Assembly (NCBI RefSeq): GCF_013201075.1
Contig: NZ_CP053708.1
Coordinates: 2,049,501-2,113,500, forward strand
Origin: Lichenicola cladoniae
GTDB taxonomy: Bacteria; Pseudomonadota; Alphaproteobacteria; Acetobacterales; Acetobacteraceae
Direction: 5' to 3'
Length of the DNA stretch: 64,000 nt
The notes under the pieces were generated by a model. It was not told the DNA's origin and ran no database searches. It was given only the letters and a program-made list of their open reading frames with translations. Shown here one piece after another: positions 9,001 through 19,779 of this stretch; the stretch's first letter is position 1, and the number at the start of each line of letters is the position of its first letter. The position numbers and the translations under genes were made by a program.

Positions 9001-9001
9001 A

Positions 9002-11668
9002 ATGCCGTTCGTGAGGCCAGCCGATACGCATTCCCGTGATGCAGAGCGCCGGAGGCTCGAGGAACAGAGCTACGGGATGCGCAACTGGCGCCTCTGGGGC
9101 CCGTACCTCGGCGATCGACAGTGGGGCACGGTCCGCGAGGACTATAGCGAGAACGGCAACGCCTGGACTCATTTTCCGCATGAGCAGGCGCGGTCCGTCG
9201 CGTATCGCTGGGGCGAGGATGGTCTTGCCGGCATAAGCGACGAATGCCAGCGCCTGTGTCTGTCGCTCGCCTTGTGGAACGGCCAGGACGAGATCCTAAA
9301 GGAGCGGCTGTTCGGCCTGACTGGCCCTCAGGGAACCCACGGCGAGGACGTCAAGGAGCTGTACTGGCATCTCGACGCACTGCCGTCGCATGCCTACCTG
9401 CGCATGCTCTACAAATACCCGCAGGCGGCTTTTCCGTACGCCAGCCTGGTCGAGGAAAGCCGCAAGCGGTCGCGTGACGAGGGCGAGTTCGAACTGCTGG
9501 ATACCGGCCTGTTCGAAGATGATCGCTATTTCGATGTGATGATCGAATACGCCAAGGCCGCCGAAGCCGACATCCTGATGCGCGTGACCGCTACAAATCG
9601 TAGCGCCGAGCCGGCGGAACTGCATCTGCTGCCGCAGCTGTTCTTCGCAAACCATTGGTCATGGCGCGAGAACCATCCTAAGCCATCGATGCGCAACCAC
9701 GGCCCGAACCGCGTTGTCGCCGAACATCGTATGCTCGGTCACTACACGTTCCATCTCGAAGACGGCGCGGACGTGTTGTTCTGCGAGAACGAGACCAACC
9801 CGCGCACCCGGGGTCAGGACCCGGGCGAGGGTGTCTACAAGGACGGTTTCCACGACCGTATCGTGCACGGCCTTGAGCAGGCCGTCCGATCCGATGGCCC
9901 GGCGACGAAGTGCGCAGTCTGGCACAGGCGCATTCTGGAGCCGGGCGAGAGCTGGACGATCCGCGTTCGACTGGTGCGCGGCGAGCCGATCATTCCGCCG
10001 TTTGCCGGCTTCGACGCGATCGTGGACGCACGGCGCGGCGAGGCGGACCGGTTCTACTCGGCTCTGCAGAAAGACATTCCCGACGCCGACGTACGGCTGG
10101 TGCAGCGACAGGCGCTCGCCGGGATGATCTGGAACAAGCAGTTCTATGCGATCGACGTGTATCGCTGGCTGCGCGGTGATCCCGCGCTGCCGCCGCCGCC
10201 GACAAACCGCAAGCGGGGCCGCAACAGCGACTGGCGGCACATGAATGCCGCCGACATCATCTCGATGCCGGACAAGTGGGAATATCCCTGGTTCGCCGCT
10301 TGGGATCTCGCATTCCACTGCGTGACCTTCGCGATGATCGATAGCGCCTTCGCCAAGGACCAGCTGCTGCTGCTGTCCTCGGAGGCATACATGCACCCGA
10401 ACGGCCAGATTCCGGCGTACGAATGGAATTTCGGCGATGCCAACCCGCCCGTGCAGGCTTGGGGCGCTTGGCGCGTCTACCAGATCGAGAAGGAACAGAA
10501 CGGCGTCGGCGATCGCAGCTTCCTGGAGCAGATTTTCCACAAGCTGCTGCTGAACTTCGCCTGGTGGGTCAACCGCAAGGACAACCAGGGTCGCAACGTG
10601 TTCCAGGGCGGCTTCCTCGGGCTGGACAATATCGGTGTGTTCGACCGGTCACGGCCGCTGCCGATGGGCGGCTATCTCGACCAGACCGATGGCACCGCCT
10701 GGATGGCGATGTTCGCCCTGAACATGATGCGGATTTCACTCGAGCTCGCCCTCGAGGACAACGCGTTCGAGGATATTGCATCCAAATTCTTCGAGCATTT
10801 TCTCTATATCGCCCAGGCAATCAACGACATCGGCGAACGCGGTGTCGGCTTGTGGAGCGAGAGCGACAAGTTCTTCCACGACGTCCTGAATTTGCCCGAT
10901 GGCAGCATGCGCGAACTGAAGCTTCGCTCGATGGTCGGCCTTACGCCGCTGTTCGCGGTCGAGACGCTGGAACCCGACATGCTCAAGCGGCTGCCGAACT
11001 TCTCGCGCCGGCTGCATCTGTTCCTGAGCCGCCGTCCGGACCTCGCAGGGTTGGTCGCGCGTTGGGACGAGCCGGGGATCGGCGAGCGGCGCCTGCTCTC
11101 CCTGTTGCGCGGGCATCGGATGAAGCGGCTGTTGCTGCGCGTGCTTGATCCGGCCGAGTTCCTGTCGGATCATGGCATCCGCTCGCTATCGCGCTACCAC
11201 GCCGACAACCCGTACGTCTTCGAAAGCGACGGAGCCCGTATCGACGTCGGCTACGAACCAGGCGAGAGCCGTACCGAGATGTTCGGCGGCAATTCCAATT
11301 GGCGCGGGCCGATCTGGTTCCCGATGAACTTCCTGATCGTCGAGGCGCTGGACAGGTTCCACGACTATTATGGGCGCGACTTCCTGGTCGAGTGTCCGAC
11401 CGCGTCCGGCCAGTTCCGTACGTTGCACGATATCGCCGACGACATTGCCGAACGCCTTACCCGGCTGTTCACGCGCGACGCGGACGGCAGGCGGCCGATC
11501 TATGGCGATTGCGAGAAGCTGCAGAGCGATCCGCATTTTGCCGGTCTCGTGCTGTTCCACGAATATTTCCACGGTGACACCGGCAAGGGCCTCGGCGCGT
11601 CCCACCAGACCGGTTGGACCGGCCTCGTCGCCAACCTCATGGCCCGGCGGCGCGCCAGCAACGGCTGA
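9002..11668 (+). CDS. GH63-type glucosidase (mannosyl-oligosaccharide glucosidase-like)
   Basis: Predicted inverting alpha-glucosidase-like enzyme of 888 residues with the (alpha/alpha)6-barrel of family GH63 in its C-terminal half. Landmarks are WEYPWFAAWDLAFHCVTFAM near residue 420, GGFLGLDNIGVFDRS, GNSNWRGPIWFPMNFLIVEA near residue 760 and the C-terminal ASHQTGWTGLVANLM. No signal peptide is visible, so a cytoplasmic location is likely, which fits a role on internal glucosylglycerate-like or storage oligosaccharides; the actual substrate is unknown. The ATG at 9002 follows a GGGA eight bases upstream and directly follows the rlmE stop, suggesting one transcript. Confidence 0.85.
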   Translation: MPFVRPADTHSRDAERRRLEEQSYGMRNWRLWGPYLGDRQWGTVREDYSENGNAWTHFPHEQARSVAYRWGEDGLAGISDECQRLCLSLALWNGQDEILKERLFGLTGPQGTHGEDVKELYWHLDALPSHAYLRMLYKYPQAAFPYASLVEESRKRSRDEGEFELLDTGLFEDDRYFDVMIEYAKAAEADILMRVTATNRSAEPAELHLLPQLFFANHWSWRENHPKPSMRNHGPNRVVAEHRMLGHYTFHLEDGADVLFCENETNPRTRGQDPGEGVYKDGFHDRIVHGLEQAVRSDGPATKCAVWHRRILEPGESWTIRVRLVRGEPIIPPFAGFDAIVDARRGEADRFYSALQKDIPDADVRLVQRQALAGMIWNKQFYAIDVYRWLRGDPALPPPPTNRKRGRNSDWRHMNAADIISMPDKWEYPWFAAWDLAFHCVTFAMIDSAFAKDQLLLLSSEAYMHPNGQIPAYEWNFGDANPPVQAWGAWRVYQIEKEQNGVGDRSFLEQIFHKLLLNFAWWVNRKDNQGRNVFQGGFLGLDNIGVFDRSRPLPMGGYLDQTDGTAWMAMFALNMMRISLELALEDNAFEDIASKFFEHFLYIAQAINDIGERGVGLWSESDKFFHDVLNLPDGSMRELKLRSMVGLTPLFAVETLEPDMLKRLPNFSRRLHLFLSRRPDLAGLVARWDEPGIGERRLLSLLRGHRMKRLLLRVLDPAEFLSDHGIRSLSRYHADNPYVFESDGARIDVGYEPGESRTEMFGGNSNWRGPIWFPMNFLIVEALDRFHDYYGRDFLVECPTASGQFRTLHDIADDIAERLTRLFTRDADGRRPIYGDCEKLQSDPHFAGLVLFHEYFHGDTGKGLGASHQTGWTGLVANLMARRRASNG

Positions 11669-11679
11669 GTCCACTACGG

Positions 11680-12453
11680 TCAGTGTGCTGCCGCGGCCAG
11701 TCCGTCAGCAGTGAACCGGTTTTCAATATCCGGCGCCAGAGACTGATACGTCTTCATGAGCAGACGCAGCTTTCCCTGCATCCGTGTGTTGCCTGGCAAG
11801 GCGGCGACGAGATCGGCTGGATGGCCGAATGCCCGCTGCGCATAGCTTTCGAAGTCGTTCTCGCGGCCGGTCATACCGAGAGCGGTGGCGAAACCATCTC
11901 GGTTGAGGAGACTTCCGCCGTCACTGGCACCAGGATCCTGCAGTTCGTGCTTGTATGTTGTCTCGTCTCCGTAGCGAAAACCGTCAGGGTTGAACTTTTC
12001 CCATTCTGACCAATCCGGCTGAGCATGCATCAACACCAGAGCCGCGAAGCTGTTATGGAGGGAGGCTATCTCGTAGGCCACGTTCAGGTCCGCGGCTTCG
12101 CAACTTACCGCAATGAGGCCGGGTGCATGAAACCCGCCGATCCGGATGTCCCAGGCATGGATCATGTCGGCCAAGGCCAACGTGTGGACCAGGGATCGTA
12201 CCAGGGCGGGCGGATAGATGGAGAGCGCATCGCTCACTCGATGGAGACAAGGCTGCCGGTCGGCATCGGCCAGATCCCGCATGGTGACCGGCCTGTCGGG
12301 TCTCGCGACTGTCGGCACGATTCGGGTCGACAGGTTCTGGGTCACGATCGACAGGCCCAGCCTGTCCCGAAGCATATCGAGATCGTTGGCGCGAGCGGGA
12401 GCACTTCCCACCAACAGAATGCCGATGCAGAAGGCCCGGCTGAGGATGGCCAT
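11680..12453 (-). CDS. Secreted protein with a degenerate metallopeptidase-like motif, function unknown
   Basis: Exported protein of 257 residues: signal peptide AILSRAFCIGILLVGSAPARA cleaved before NDL, about 235 mature residues. The pattern reminds me of an uncharacterised secreted family with a His-His-Glu style motif followed by a NPxGFxY segment and an END-x-x-x-YA segment. Here those read SLHNSFAALVL (H133 N134 S135), EKFNPDGFRYGD and RENDFESYAQRAFG, so the middle His and the Glu are replaced. I infer the fold, and I infer that metal-dependent catalysis is lost or never existed. ATG 12453 is chosen because it starts the signal peptide and lies two bases after the stop of the LysM gene. 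Confidence 0.65.
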   Translation of the reverse strand: MAILSRAFCIGILLVGSAPARANDLDMLRDRLGLSIVTQNLSTRIVPTVARPDRPVTMRDLADADRQPCLHRVSDALSIYPPALVRSLVHTLALADMIHAWDIRIGGFHAPGLIAVSCEAADLNVAYEIASLHNSFAALVLMHAQPDWSEWEKFNPDGFRYGDETTYKHELQDPGASDGGSLLNRDGFATALGMTGRENDFESYAQRAFGHPADLVAALPGNTRMQGKLRLLMKTYQSLAPDIENRFTADGLAAAAH

Positions 12454-12455
12454 GG

Positions 12456-13625
12456 TCAATGCGCGAAGGCGCGAGACCACATGCCTCCCGCCACCGCGAG
12501 TGCGGCCGGATCGACCTCCGCGTCCGCGCCCCACGTTATGATGTTGGTGGCCAGGACGCCCAACACGAGAATCGCGGCGCCCGGCACCAAGACGCCCGGA
12601 CGGTCCCACCAGGCGCGACCGCCGGTGTCCGACGCCACCTGAGGTGGGTTGCCGCCGGACGACGTGCCGGCGGAACCAGCGCGTGACGGAGACGCCGCCG
12701 TTGCGAAATCATGGCCCCGGGGTGCTGCGGCCGTCGCGAAGTCGTGCGCGGCCGCACCGCTTGGACTTGGCGGCGCGCCGATCCGGGGTCGTATGTCGAT
12801 CGTCAGGGTGACTGACTCGCCTACGAACAGCGTCATCGGAGGCAAGCGTCCCGCCAGCCTGGGGATGCTGATCTTGGTTCGGAACGCCGGGCGTGGGTCG
12901 CTGGTGTCGATGACCGACCCGACGGAGATCAGGCTTGGTGGCACGCCGACGGCATTGGCGGTCATCAGGTTCTCGAAAGTGATCTTTCGTGAGGCCTGAT
13001 CGAAGGATACTTTTGCGCTGCTGACCAGTTGGTTCAGGGCGGTGTCGGTGTGTTGCTTCGCCGCGAGCTCGTAACCCTTGTCCGTGAAGGTGAGCAGGTC
13101 GACCTGCCTGTCCATCCACAGATAGATCTGCCCCTGATACCTGATTTCGTAATCGAATGCCGGTGACGATCCTTTGGCCGGTTGCATCAAATCCAAATTA
13201 TACTTGAAGGCCGGGCTGTTGACATGTGTCCGCCGGTTAGCTTCAGGCTTTGCATTGAAGCTTGAAGCGCGATGGCTGCCGGCGAGGCTCGGGCGCGGGT
13301 TCGCATACTGAGTGGTTGAAGAGCCCGGCGCCGAACAGGCCGCGGCAGTCGGACCATGATGTGCATGTGTGCTTCCGGCAGGAGCGGTCGCTGATCGGAT
13401 TAGAGGCCTGGTGTGTTGCAGTGGATGCCTGAGCGGACGATGTCTGGCCCGGATCAGGATCACCTGGCCGATCTGAAGCCGGTCAGGGTCCAGCAAACGC
13501 GGTTTTGCGTGACTATGGGGGCCCGCGTGATAAGCGAACAGAGATGGCCACAGCTCGGCTTGCCCCAGTTCCTTCGCGGCAATCCCGGAGAGGCTCTCGC
13601 CAGCCCGAACGATGTGATGTCGCAT
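12456..13625 (-). CDS. LysM-domain protein with C-terminal membrane anchor
   Basis: A 389-residue protein. The N-terminus is a LysM domain: HHIVRAGESLSGIAAKELGQ, then DPDRLQIGQVILIRARH at residues 44-60. There is no signal peptide before it, as in LysM domains of tail-assembly or spore-type proteins rather than secreted amidases. A Pro/Ser/His-rich linker covers residues 65-130, a beta-rich region with DYEIRYQGQIYLWMDRQVDL follows, then a stretch where HDFATAA occurs twice, and finally one hydrophobic segment (GVLVPGAAILVLGVLATNII) near residue 350. GGAG seven bases before the ATG supports the start. It is followed two bases later by the secreted-protein gene, so the two are very likely co-expressed. 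Function unknown. Confidence 0.75.
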   Translation of the reverse strand: MRHHIVRAGESLSGIAAKELGQAELWPSLFAYHAGPHSHAKPRLLDPDRLQIGQVILIRARHRPLRHPLQHTRPLIRSATAPAGSTHAHHGPTAAACSAPGSSTTQYANPRPSLAGSHRASSFNAKPEANRRTHVNSPAFKYNLDLMQPAKGSSPAFDYEIRYQGQIYLWMDRQVDLLTFTDKGYELAAKQHTDTALNQLVSSAKVSFDQASRKITFENLMTANAVGVPPSLISVGSVIDTSDPRPAFRTKISIPRLAGRLPPMTLFVGESVTLTIDIRPRIGAPPSPSGAAAHDFATAAAPRGHDFATAASPSRAGSAGTSSGGNPPQVASDTGGRAWWDRPGVLVPGAAILVLGVLATNIITWGADAEVDPAALAVAGGMWSRAFAH

Positions 13626-13725
13626 GTCAAGTCTCCATGGTCAGCACTCAGGTCCGGCCTTTGCAGCTTAACAGAGCCAGGATCGCGCACCAGCATAACT
13701 GCGGCCACTTCGCCGAGCTGAAGCC

Positions 13726-14034
13726 ATGGCGCTGAACTGGACCGCCTTAAGCTGCGCCGCTGCTGCCCTCGTCGGTGCGGGGGTTGTTCATGGCCTGATC
13801 AGACTGGCGGACATGCTGGACCGCTCCGGGCGCGTTGCGCATCGCGACTGGATCATACTGGCGGGGTTGATTGTCTGGATTGCTTTGCTGGTCGCCGCCC
13901 TTCGCCTGATCGACCTGGTTGCTCCGGATCTCGCCGATCCGGTGGCGGCGGCGGCGGTGCTGGGAATGACGATAGGTAAGCCGATGCCTGGATCTGGACA
14001 ACGTCCCGGCATCCGGTTCGAGAGCGAAGACTAG
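13726..14034 (+). CDS. Small two-helix membrane protein, function unknown
   Basis: 102 residues with a Trp-Thr N-terminus, one weak hydrophobic segment (LSCAAAALVGAGVVHGLI), a basic loop (DRSGRVAHRD) and a strong helix (WIILAGLIVWIALLVAALRL), then a polar tail. It is divergent from the LysM gene and lies 100 bases from it. The ribosome site is weak (GAG about ten bases before ATG). I do not recognise a family; the clean topology suggests a real small membrane protein. Confidence 0.5.
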   Translation: MALNWTALSCAAAALVGAGVVHGLIRLADMLDRSGRVAHRDWIILAGLIVWIALLVAALRLIDLVAPDLADPVAAAAVLGMTIGKPMPGSGQRPGIRFESED

Positions 14035-14054
14035 CCTACGGCGATCCGCTATGA

Positions 14055-15749
<1,695 letters not shown>

Positions 15750-15820
15750 GGGGTCCGCCCCCGAAGACCCCGCCAGAGGACAGTCGTCCTTTGGAAACCT
15801 AGGTTCTAAGGGCGGCGCCC
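15750..15820. repeat. Cluster of intergenic hairpins (REP/BOX-like element)
   Basis: The gap between guaB and rsmB holds several adjacent dyads: GGGGTC/GACCCC (15750-15755 with 15766-15771), a 9-bp stem 15773-15781 with 15786-15794 around the loop AGTC (one G-T wobble), the perfect palindrome AACCTAGGTT at 15797-15806, and GGGC/GCCC at 15810-15820. None is followed by a T-tract, so this is not a classic intrinsic terminator. Arrays like this are typical of dispersed repetitive palindromes; a second copy is not evident in this window. Confidence 0.55.
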
Positions 15821-15836
15821 TGGCCTTGCCCTTGGA

Positions 15837-17153
15837 ATGATCATGACCCCCACCGCCCGCCTGGCCGCCGCCATCGACCTGCTGTTCCAGATGGAATCCA
15901 CGCCCAAGCGTCCTGCGGATGCGGTCGCCAACAACTTCTTTCGCGAGCGCCGCTACATCGGCGGCGGCGACCGGCGCGACGTGTCGACCCAGGTCTGGGC
16001 GGTGCTGCGTGCCTGGCGCCGGCTGGAATGGTGGCTGAAGCGCGCCGGCGGCGAGGCCCAGCCGCGTCTGCTGGTCGGCGCACTGCTGGTGCTCGAGGGC
16101 CGTCCGGTGGAGAGCCTGGCCCGCGCCTTCTCCGGCGGGCGTTATGCGCCGGACGTGCTGGAGCCGTATGAAGCCCGCGTACTGCGCGCCCTGGAAGGCC
16201 ATACACTCGACCATCCGGAGATGCCGGAGGCGGTGGCCCTCGAGGTTCCGGACTGGCTGCTGCCGCTGCTGCAGGAACAGTTCGGCGACCAGACCGCTGC
16301 CGAGATCGCGGCGCTGACCTCGCCCGCGACGCTCGACCTGCGGGTCAACCTGCTGCGCACCACGCGGGCAGAAGCAGCCGCCGCGTTGCTGGAGGAAGGC
16401 ATCGAGGCCCATCCCACCCGCCTGTCCGACTGGGGCCTGCGCATCACGTCGCGCCAGCCGGTGATGGCGACCAAGGCATTCCGCGACGGGCTCGTCGAGA
16501 TCCAGGACGAGGGCAGCCAGCTCGTGGTCCAGGCGGTCGGCGCCGGACCGGAGATGCGGGTGCTGGACTACTGCGCCGGTGCCGGCGGCAAGACCCTCGG
16601 ACTGGCGATGACGATGGACAATCGCGGCCACATCGTTGCCTGCGACGTCTCGGAGCCACGTCTCGATGGCGCCGTGCGCAGGCTGCGCCGGGCCGGCGTC
16701 CATAACGTGGAGCGGCACCTGCTGGTGCAGGGCGACAAGTGGGCAAAGCGCCGCGCCGCCAGTTTCGACCGCGTGCTGGTGGACGCTCCCTGCACCGGCA
16801 CCGGCACCTGGCGCCGCAACCCGGATGCCAGGCTACGGCTGACCCGGATCGATCTCGACGAACTCACCGCCAAGCAGTCCGGCATCCTGGACGCGGCGGC
16901 TGGCCTGGTCCGGCCGGGCGGACGGCTCGTGTATGCGACGTGTTCGGTGCTGCGCGAGGAGAACGCTGCCCAGATAGAGGCATTCCTGGCCCGCCATCCC
17001 TCGTTCTCGATGCTCGACCTGCACGATCCGGCGACCCTGGATGCGCCGATCTCAGCCTCTGCCCTGTCGCCCGACCAGCCGTTCCTGCGGCTGACGCCGC
17101 GCCAGCATTCGACTGATGGCTTCTTCACCGCGGTGCTCATGCGCGCCGCCTGA
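15837..17153 (+). CDS. rsmB: RsmB-type rRNA cytosine-C5 methyltransferase
   Basis: SAM-dependent m5C methyltransferase of the RsmB/NOP2 family, probably acting on C967 (E. coli numbering) of 16S rRNA. The 438-residue protein has an N-terminal NusB-like helical region (residues 1-130) and a C-terminal Rossmann domain with VLDYCAGAGGKTLGLA (SAM loop), VDAPCTGTGTWRRNPD (Pro-Cys motif IV) and VYATCSVLREEN (catalytic Cys motif VI), so both essential cysteines are present. The start may be 15837 or the ATG six bases further on; neither has a strong ribosome site. It follows guaB after the hairpin cluster. Confidence 0.9.
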   Translation: MIMTPTARLAAAIDLLFQMESTPKRPADAVANNFFRERRYIGGGDRRDVSTQVWAVLRAWRRLEWWLKRAGGEAQPRLLVGALLVLEGRPVESLARAFSGGRYAPDVLEPYEARVLRALEGHTLDHPEMPEAVALEVPDWLLPLLQEQFGDQTAAEIAALTSPATLDLRVNLLRTTRAEAAAALLEEGIEAHPTRLSDWGLRITSRQPVMATKAFRDGLVEIQDEGSQLVVQAVGAGPEMRVLDYCAGAGGKTLGLAMTMDNRGHIVACDVSEPRLDGAVRRLRRAGVHNVERHLLVQGDKWAKRRAASFDRVLVDAPCTGTGTWRRNPDARLRLTRIDLDELTAKQSGILDAAAGLVRPGGRLVYATCSVLREENAAQIEAFLARHPSFSMLDLHDPATLDAPISASALSPDQPFLRLTPRQHSTDGFFTAVLMRAA

Positions 17154-17247
17154 GGCAACCACCCGCGAGGGTCCGCCTTTTTACAGCTGCCTCCATCTCG
17201 CATGCACCTGCCTGCGAGCGGACAGGCATGTGCAAAAGGGTTCATCC

Positions 17248-19116
17248 ATGCAGGAAGGCATCGCGATCGGCGTGCTGTGCGTGCTGGTCGGCGGCGTGGC
17301 GGCCCAGTGGATCGCCTGGCGCCTGAAGCTTCCGGCGATTGTCCTGCTGTTCGCGCTCGGGCTGCTGGTCGGCCCGGTGTTCGGCATCATCCATCCAAGC
17401 GTCACGTTCGGGCGATTCCTGTCGCCGATGGTCGGGCTCGCCGTCGCGATCATCGTGTTCGAAGGCGGCCTGGCGCTCGATTTCCGGGAATGGCGCGCAG
17501 CGGGCGAAGGCGTACTCCGCCTGACGGCGTTCGCCCTGCCGATCAACTGGGCGCTTGGCACGCTGGCCGCGCATTACGTCGGCCAACTCGGCTGGGGGCC
17601 GGCATTCCTGTTCGGTGCGATCACCGTGGTGACCGGGCCGACCGTCGTGCTGCCGCTGCTGCGTCACACCAGGCTGCAGCGGCGGACCGCGGCATTCCTG
17701 CGCTGGGAGGCCATCCTCAACGACCCTGTCGGCGCGATCCTGGCCACCCTGGTGCTGGAGGTGCTGCTGATGCGCACCGGCGCCGGGCCGGGAGCGTTCC
17801 TAACCGGCATCCTGCCCAACATGCTGCTCAGCCTCGGGCTCGCCATCGTGGCCGGTGTCCTGCCGGCACTGCTGGTGCGCTGGGCCTTCCTGCGCGACCA
17901 GATGCCGGAGATCCTGAAAACGCCGGTGCTGCTGACGACCGCGCTGATGGTCTATGCCGGCTGCAACGCCCGAATGGAGGGCGCCGGCCTGATGGCATCG
18001 ACGGTGTTCGGCATGGCGCTGGCCAACCTCAAGGTTCCCGGCATTTCCGAGCTTCGCCGGTTCAAGGAGAGCCTGGTGGTGCTGATGGTGTCGGCACTGT
18101 TCGTGATCCTGACCGCGGACCTGGATCGCGCCGTGCTGGCGCGCCTGTCCTGGCCGATCATCGGGCTGACCGTGACATTGCTGTTCGTGGTCCGTCCGTT
18201 GGCGATCCTGATCTCGACCGCACGCAGTTCGCTGACCGGCCCGGAGCGGCTGCTTGCAGCATGGATCGCGCCGCGCGGCATCGTGGCGGCAGCGGTTGCC
18301 GGCGTGGCCGGACTGCGGCTGCAACAGGCCGGCTACCCGACGGCGGAGTTGGTGATGCCGGCGGTGTTCGCGACGATCGCCGCGACGATGGTGCTGCACG
18401 GCTTCACCCTGCGGCCGCTGGCTCGACGGCTGAAGCTGACCTTGAGCAATTCCCCGGGCCTGGCGGTGGTCGGTGCGTCGGGATGGACCACCGACCTGGT
18501 TGGCGTGCTGAACCGCCTGGATGTGCCGGTGCTGCTGGTGGACACCTTCCCCGGCGCGCTGGCGGCGGCACGGGCGGAACAGGTGCCGGTGCTGCAGGCC
18601 GAACTCCTGTCCCAGCACGGCTTGCACGGGCTGGAGGATAGTCCGGTCGACTACCTGATCGCGGCTACCCCGGACCCGATCTATAACGGCCTGGTCTGCG
18701 CAAGGCTGGCCCCGGAACTTGGCCGGGAACGGGCGTTCCAGGTCAGTCCGGGGACGGGCAAGCTCGACCTGTATCGTGGCCTCAGCCGCGACGCGCGCGG
18801 CAAGGTGCTGGGGCAGGAAGGCTGGGATTTCCCGACGCTCGACCGGCTATATCGCGAGGGCTGGCGCTTCGAGGCGGTGCCTGCACTGGACCCTTCGCTC
18901 GACCAGCTGCCGGAACCGGAGCCGGCGATCCCGGTCTCCATCGGCCAGCCGGCTCCATTGCCGCTGATGATCGTCCGGCAGGGTGGACGACTCGTCGTGA
19001 TGTCGGTCGAGGATGTGGCTCAGGCGGAAGCGATCGCCGGCGACATGACGGTGCTTTTATGCCCTCCGGCACCTGCCGGCCGGGCCCCGCGAGTTGAACT
19101 GTTCGTTACGGCCTGA
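17248..19116 (+). CDS. CPA1-type cation/proton antiporter with C-terminal RCK-like domain
   Basis: Inner-membrane Na+(K+)/H+ antiporter of 622 residues. About 12 hydrophobic segments occupy residues 1-400; the CPA1 Asn-Asp ion site is seen in WEAILNDPVGAILATLVLE, preceded by TVVTGPTVVLPLLRHTRLQR. Residues about 410-530 form a TrkA-N-like nucleotide-binding domain (LAVVGASGWTTDLVGVLNRL), then a further cytoplasmic tail. AAGGG seven bases before ATG 17248 fixes the start. It likely serves pH or cation homeostasis, gated by nucleotide binding; the transported cation is not determinable here. Confidence 0.88.
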   Translation: MQEGIAIGVLCVLVGGVAAQWIAWRLKLPAIVLLFALGLLVGPVFGIIHPSVTFGRFLSPMVGLAVAIIVFEGGLALDFREWRAAGEGVLRLTAFALPINWALGTLAAHYVGQLGWGPAFLFGAITVVTGPTVVLPLLRHTRLQRRTAAFLRWEAILNDPVGAILATLVLEVLLMRTGAGPGAFLTGILPNMLLSLGLAIVAGVLPALLVRWAFLRDQMPEILKTPVLLTTALMVYAGCNARMEGAGLMASTVFGMALANLKVPGISELRRFKESLVVLMVSALFVILTADLDRAVLARLSWPIIGLTVTLLFVVRPLAILISTARSSLTGPERLLAAWIAPRGIVAAAVAGVAGLRLQQAGYPTAELVMPAVFATIAATMVLHGFTLRPLARRLKLTLSNSPGLAVVGASGWTTDLVGVLNRLDVPVLLVDTFPGALAAARAEQVPVLQAELLSQHGLHGLEDSPVDYLIAATPDPIYNGLVCARLAPELGRERAFQVSPGTGKLDLYRGLSRDARGKVLGQEGWDFPTLDRLYREGWRFEAVPALDPSLDQLPEPEPAIPVSIGQPAPLPLMIVRQGGRLVVMSVEDVAQAEAIAGDMTVLLCPPAPAGRAPRVELFVTA

Positions 19117-19131
19117 GGCGGATGGATCAGT

Positions 19132-19638
19132 TCAGCCGGGCACCTCGATCGCGGTAAGGCCGTCGGCCAGCACCGTGATCAGGGACGCCCGGTCGGTCGC
19201 GATGCAGCCCTCGGTCGGACGCCCGTCGCGATGGGCGACATGCAGGAATATCGCCGATCCACGGTCACGAACGACCGGCTGGTCGTTCCAGCCCAGCACG
19301 CCGATGACGTCGTACTGAGGGTCGTCCCGCCACAGGCGCTCGTGGCGCCCCGGATGGGGGAGCTCAACCATCGTGTTGTAATCTGGATGACGTGGATCGT
19401 CGCACCAGCCGTCGTCCGGGCCGAGAGCCTCCCGCGGCACCGCACAGACCGGCGCCGAGCCACGATCGGCCCGGTAGAGCACACGACGTAGCATGAGCAG
19501 TCCGGCCGGCGTCGCGTGGTCGCCTTCCTGCTTTTCGCGTCGTATTCCCGCGGCGCCGAGCGATACCGGCACGCTGATCGAGCCGATCCGGAGGCGGGCC
19601 TGGGTGCCGTTGACCTGATCGATGACCGCATGCCGCAT
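19132..19638 (-). CDS. YkuD-family L,D-transpeptidase-like protein
   Basis: 168-residue protein of the YkuD fold. The active-site region IFLHVAHRDGRPTEGCIATD carries the His and the Gly-Cys pair of L,D-transpeptidases, with the nucleophilic Cys near residue 147, and EGDHATPAGLLMLRRVLYRA matches the substrate-lid region of the short-form proteins. There is no signal peptide or anchor, so export is unclear. The start at 19638 has GGGAG seven bases upstream. It is convergent with the antiporter and divergent from the response regulator. Likely role: peptidoglycan cross-linking or anchoring, but short unsecreted members are not well characterised. Confidence 0.8.
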   Translation of the reverse strand: MRHAVIDQVNGTQARLRIGSISVPVSLGAAGIRREKQEGDHATPAGLLMLRRVLYRADRGSAPVCAVPREALGPDDGWCDDPRHPDYNTMVELPHPGRHERLWRDDPQYDVIGVLGWNDQPVVRDRGSAIFLHVAHRDGRPTEGCIATDRASLITVLADGLTAIEVPG

Positions 19639-19751
19639 ATCGTGCTCCCGTCGCCGCCACTGTTGCGGTTACATTTACCTTGCAGTGACCAGATCGTTCA
19701 CGACAATGTGCCTGTGATGCCGTCCATGCCCGTGTGCAGAGGTCAATGTCA

Positions 19752-19779
19752 CCGCGTTGTGAAAGTAACAACTTTGCGG
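19752..19779. promoter_or_regulatory. Inverted repeat upstream of the response-regulator gene
   Basis: Within the 237-base divergent gap, AAAGT-AACA-ACTTT (19762-19775) is a perfect dyad, flanked by CCGC at 19752 and GCGG at 19776 that extend it imperfectly. It sits about 100 bases before the regulator start. It could be an operator for self-regulation; there is no T-tract to make it a terminator. Confidence 0.35.
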
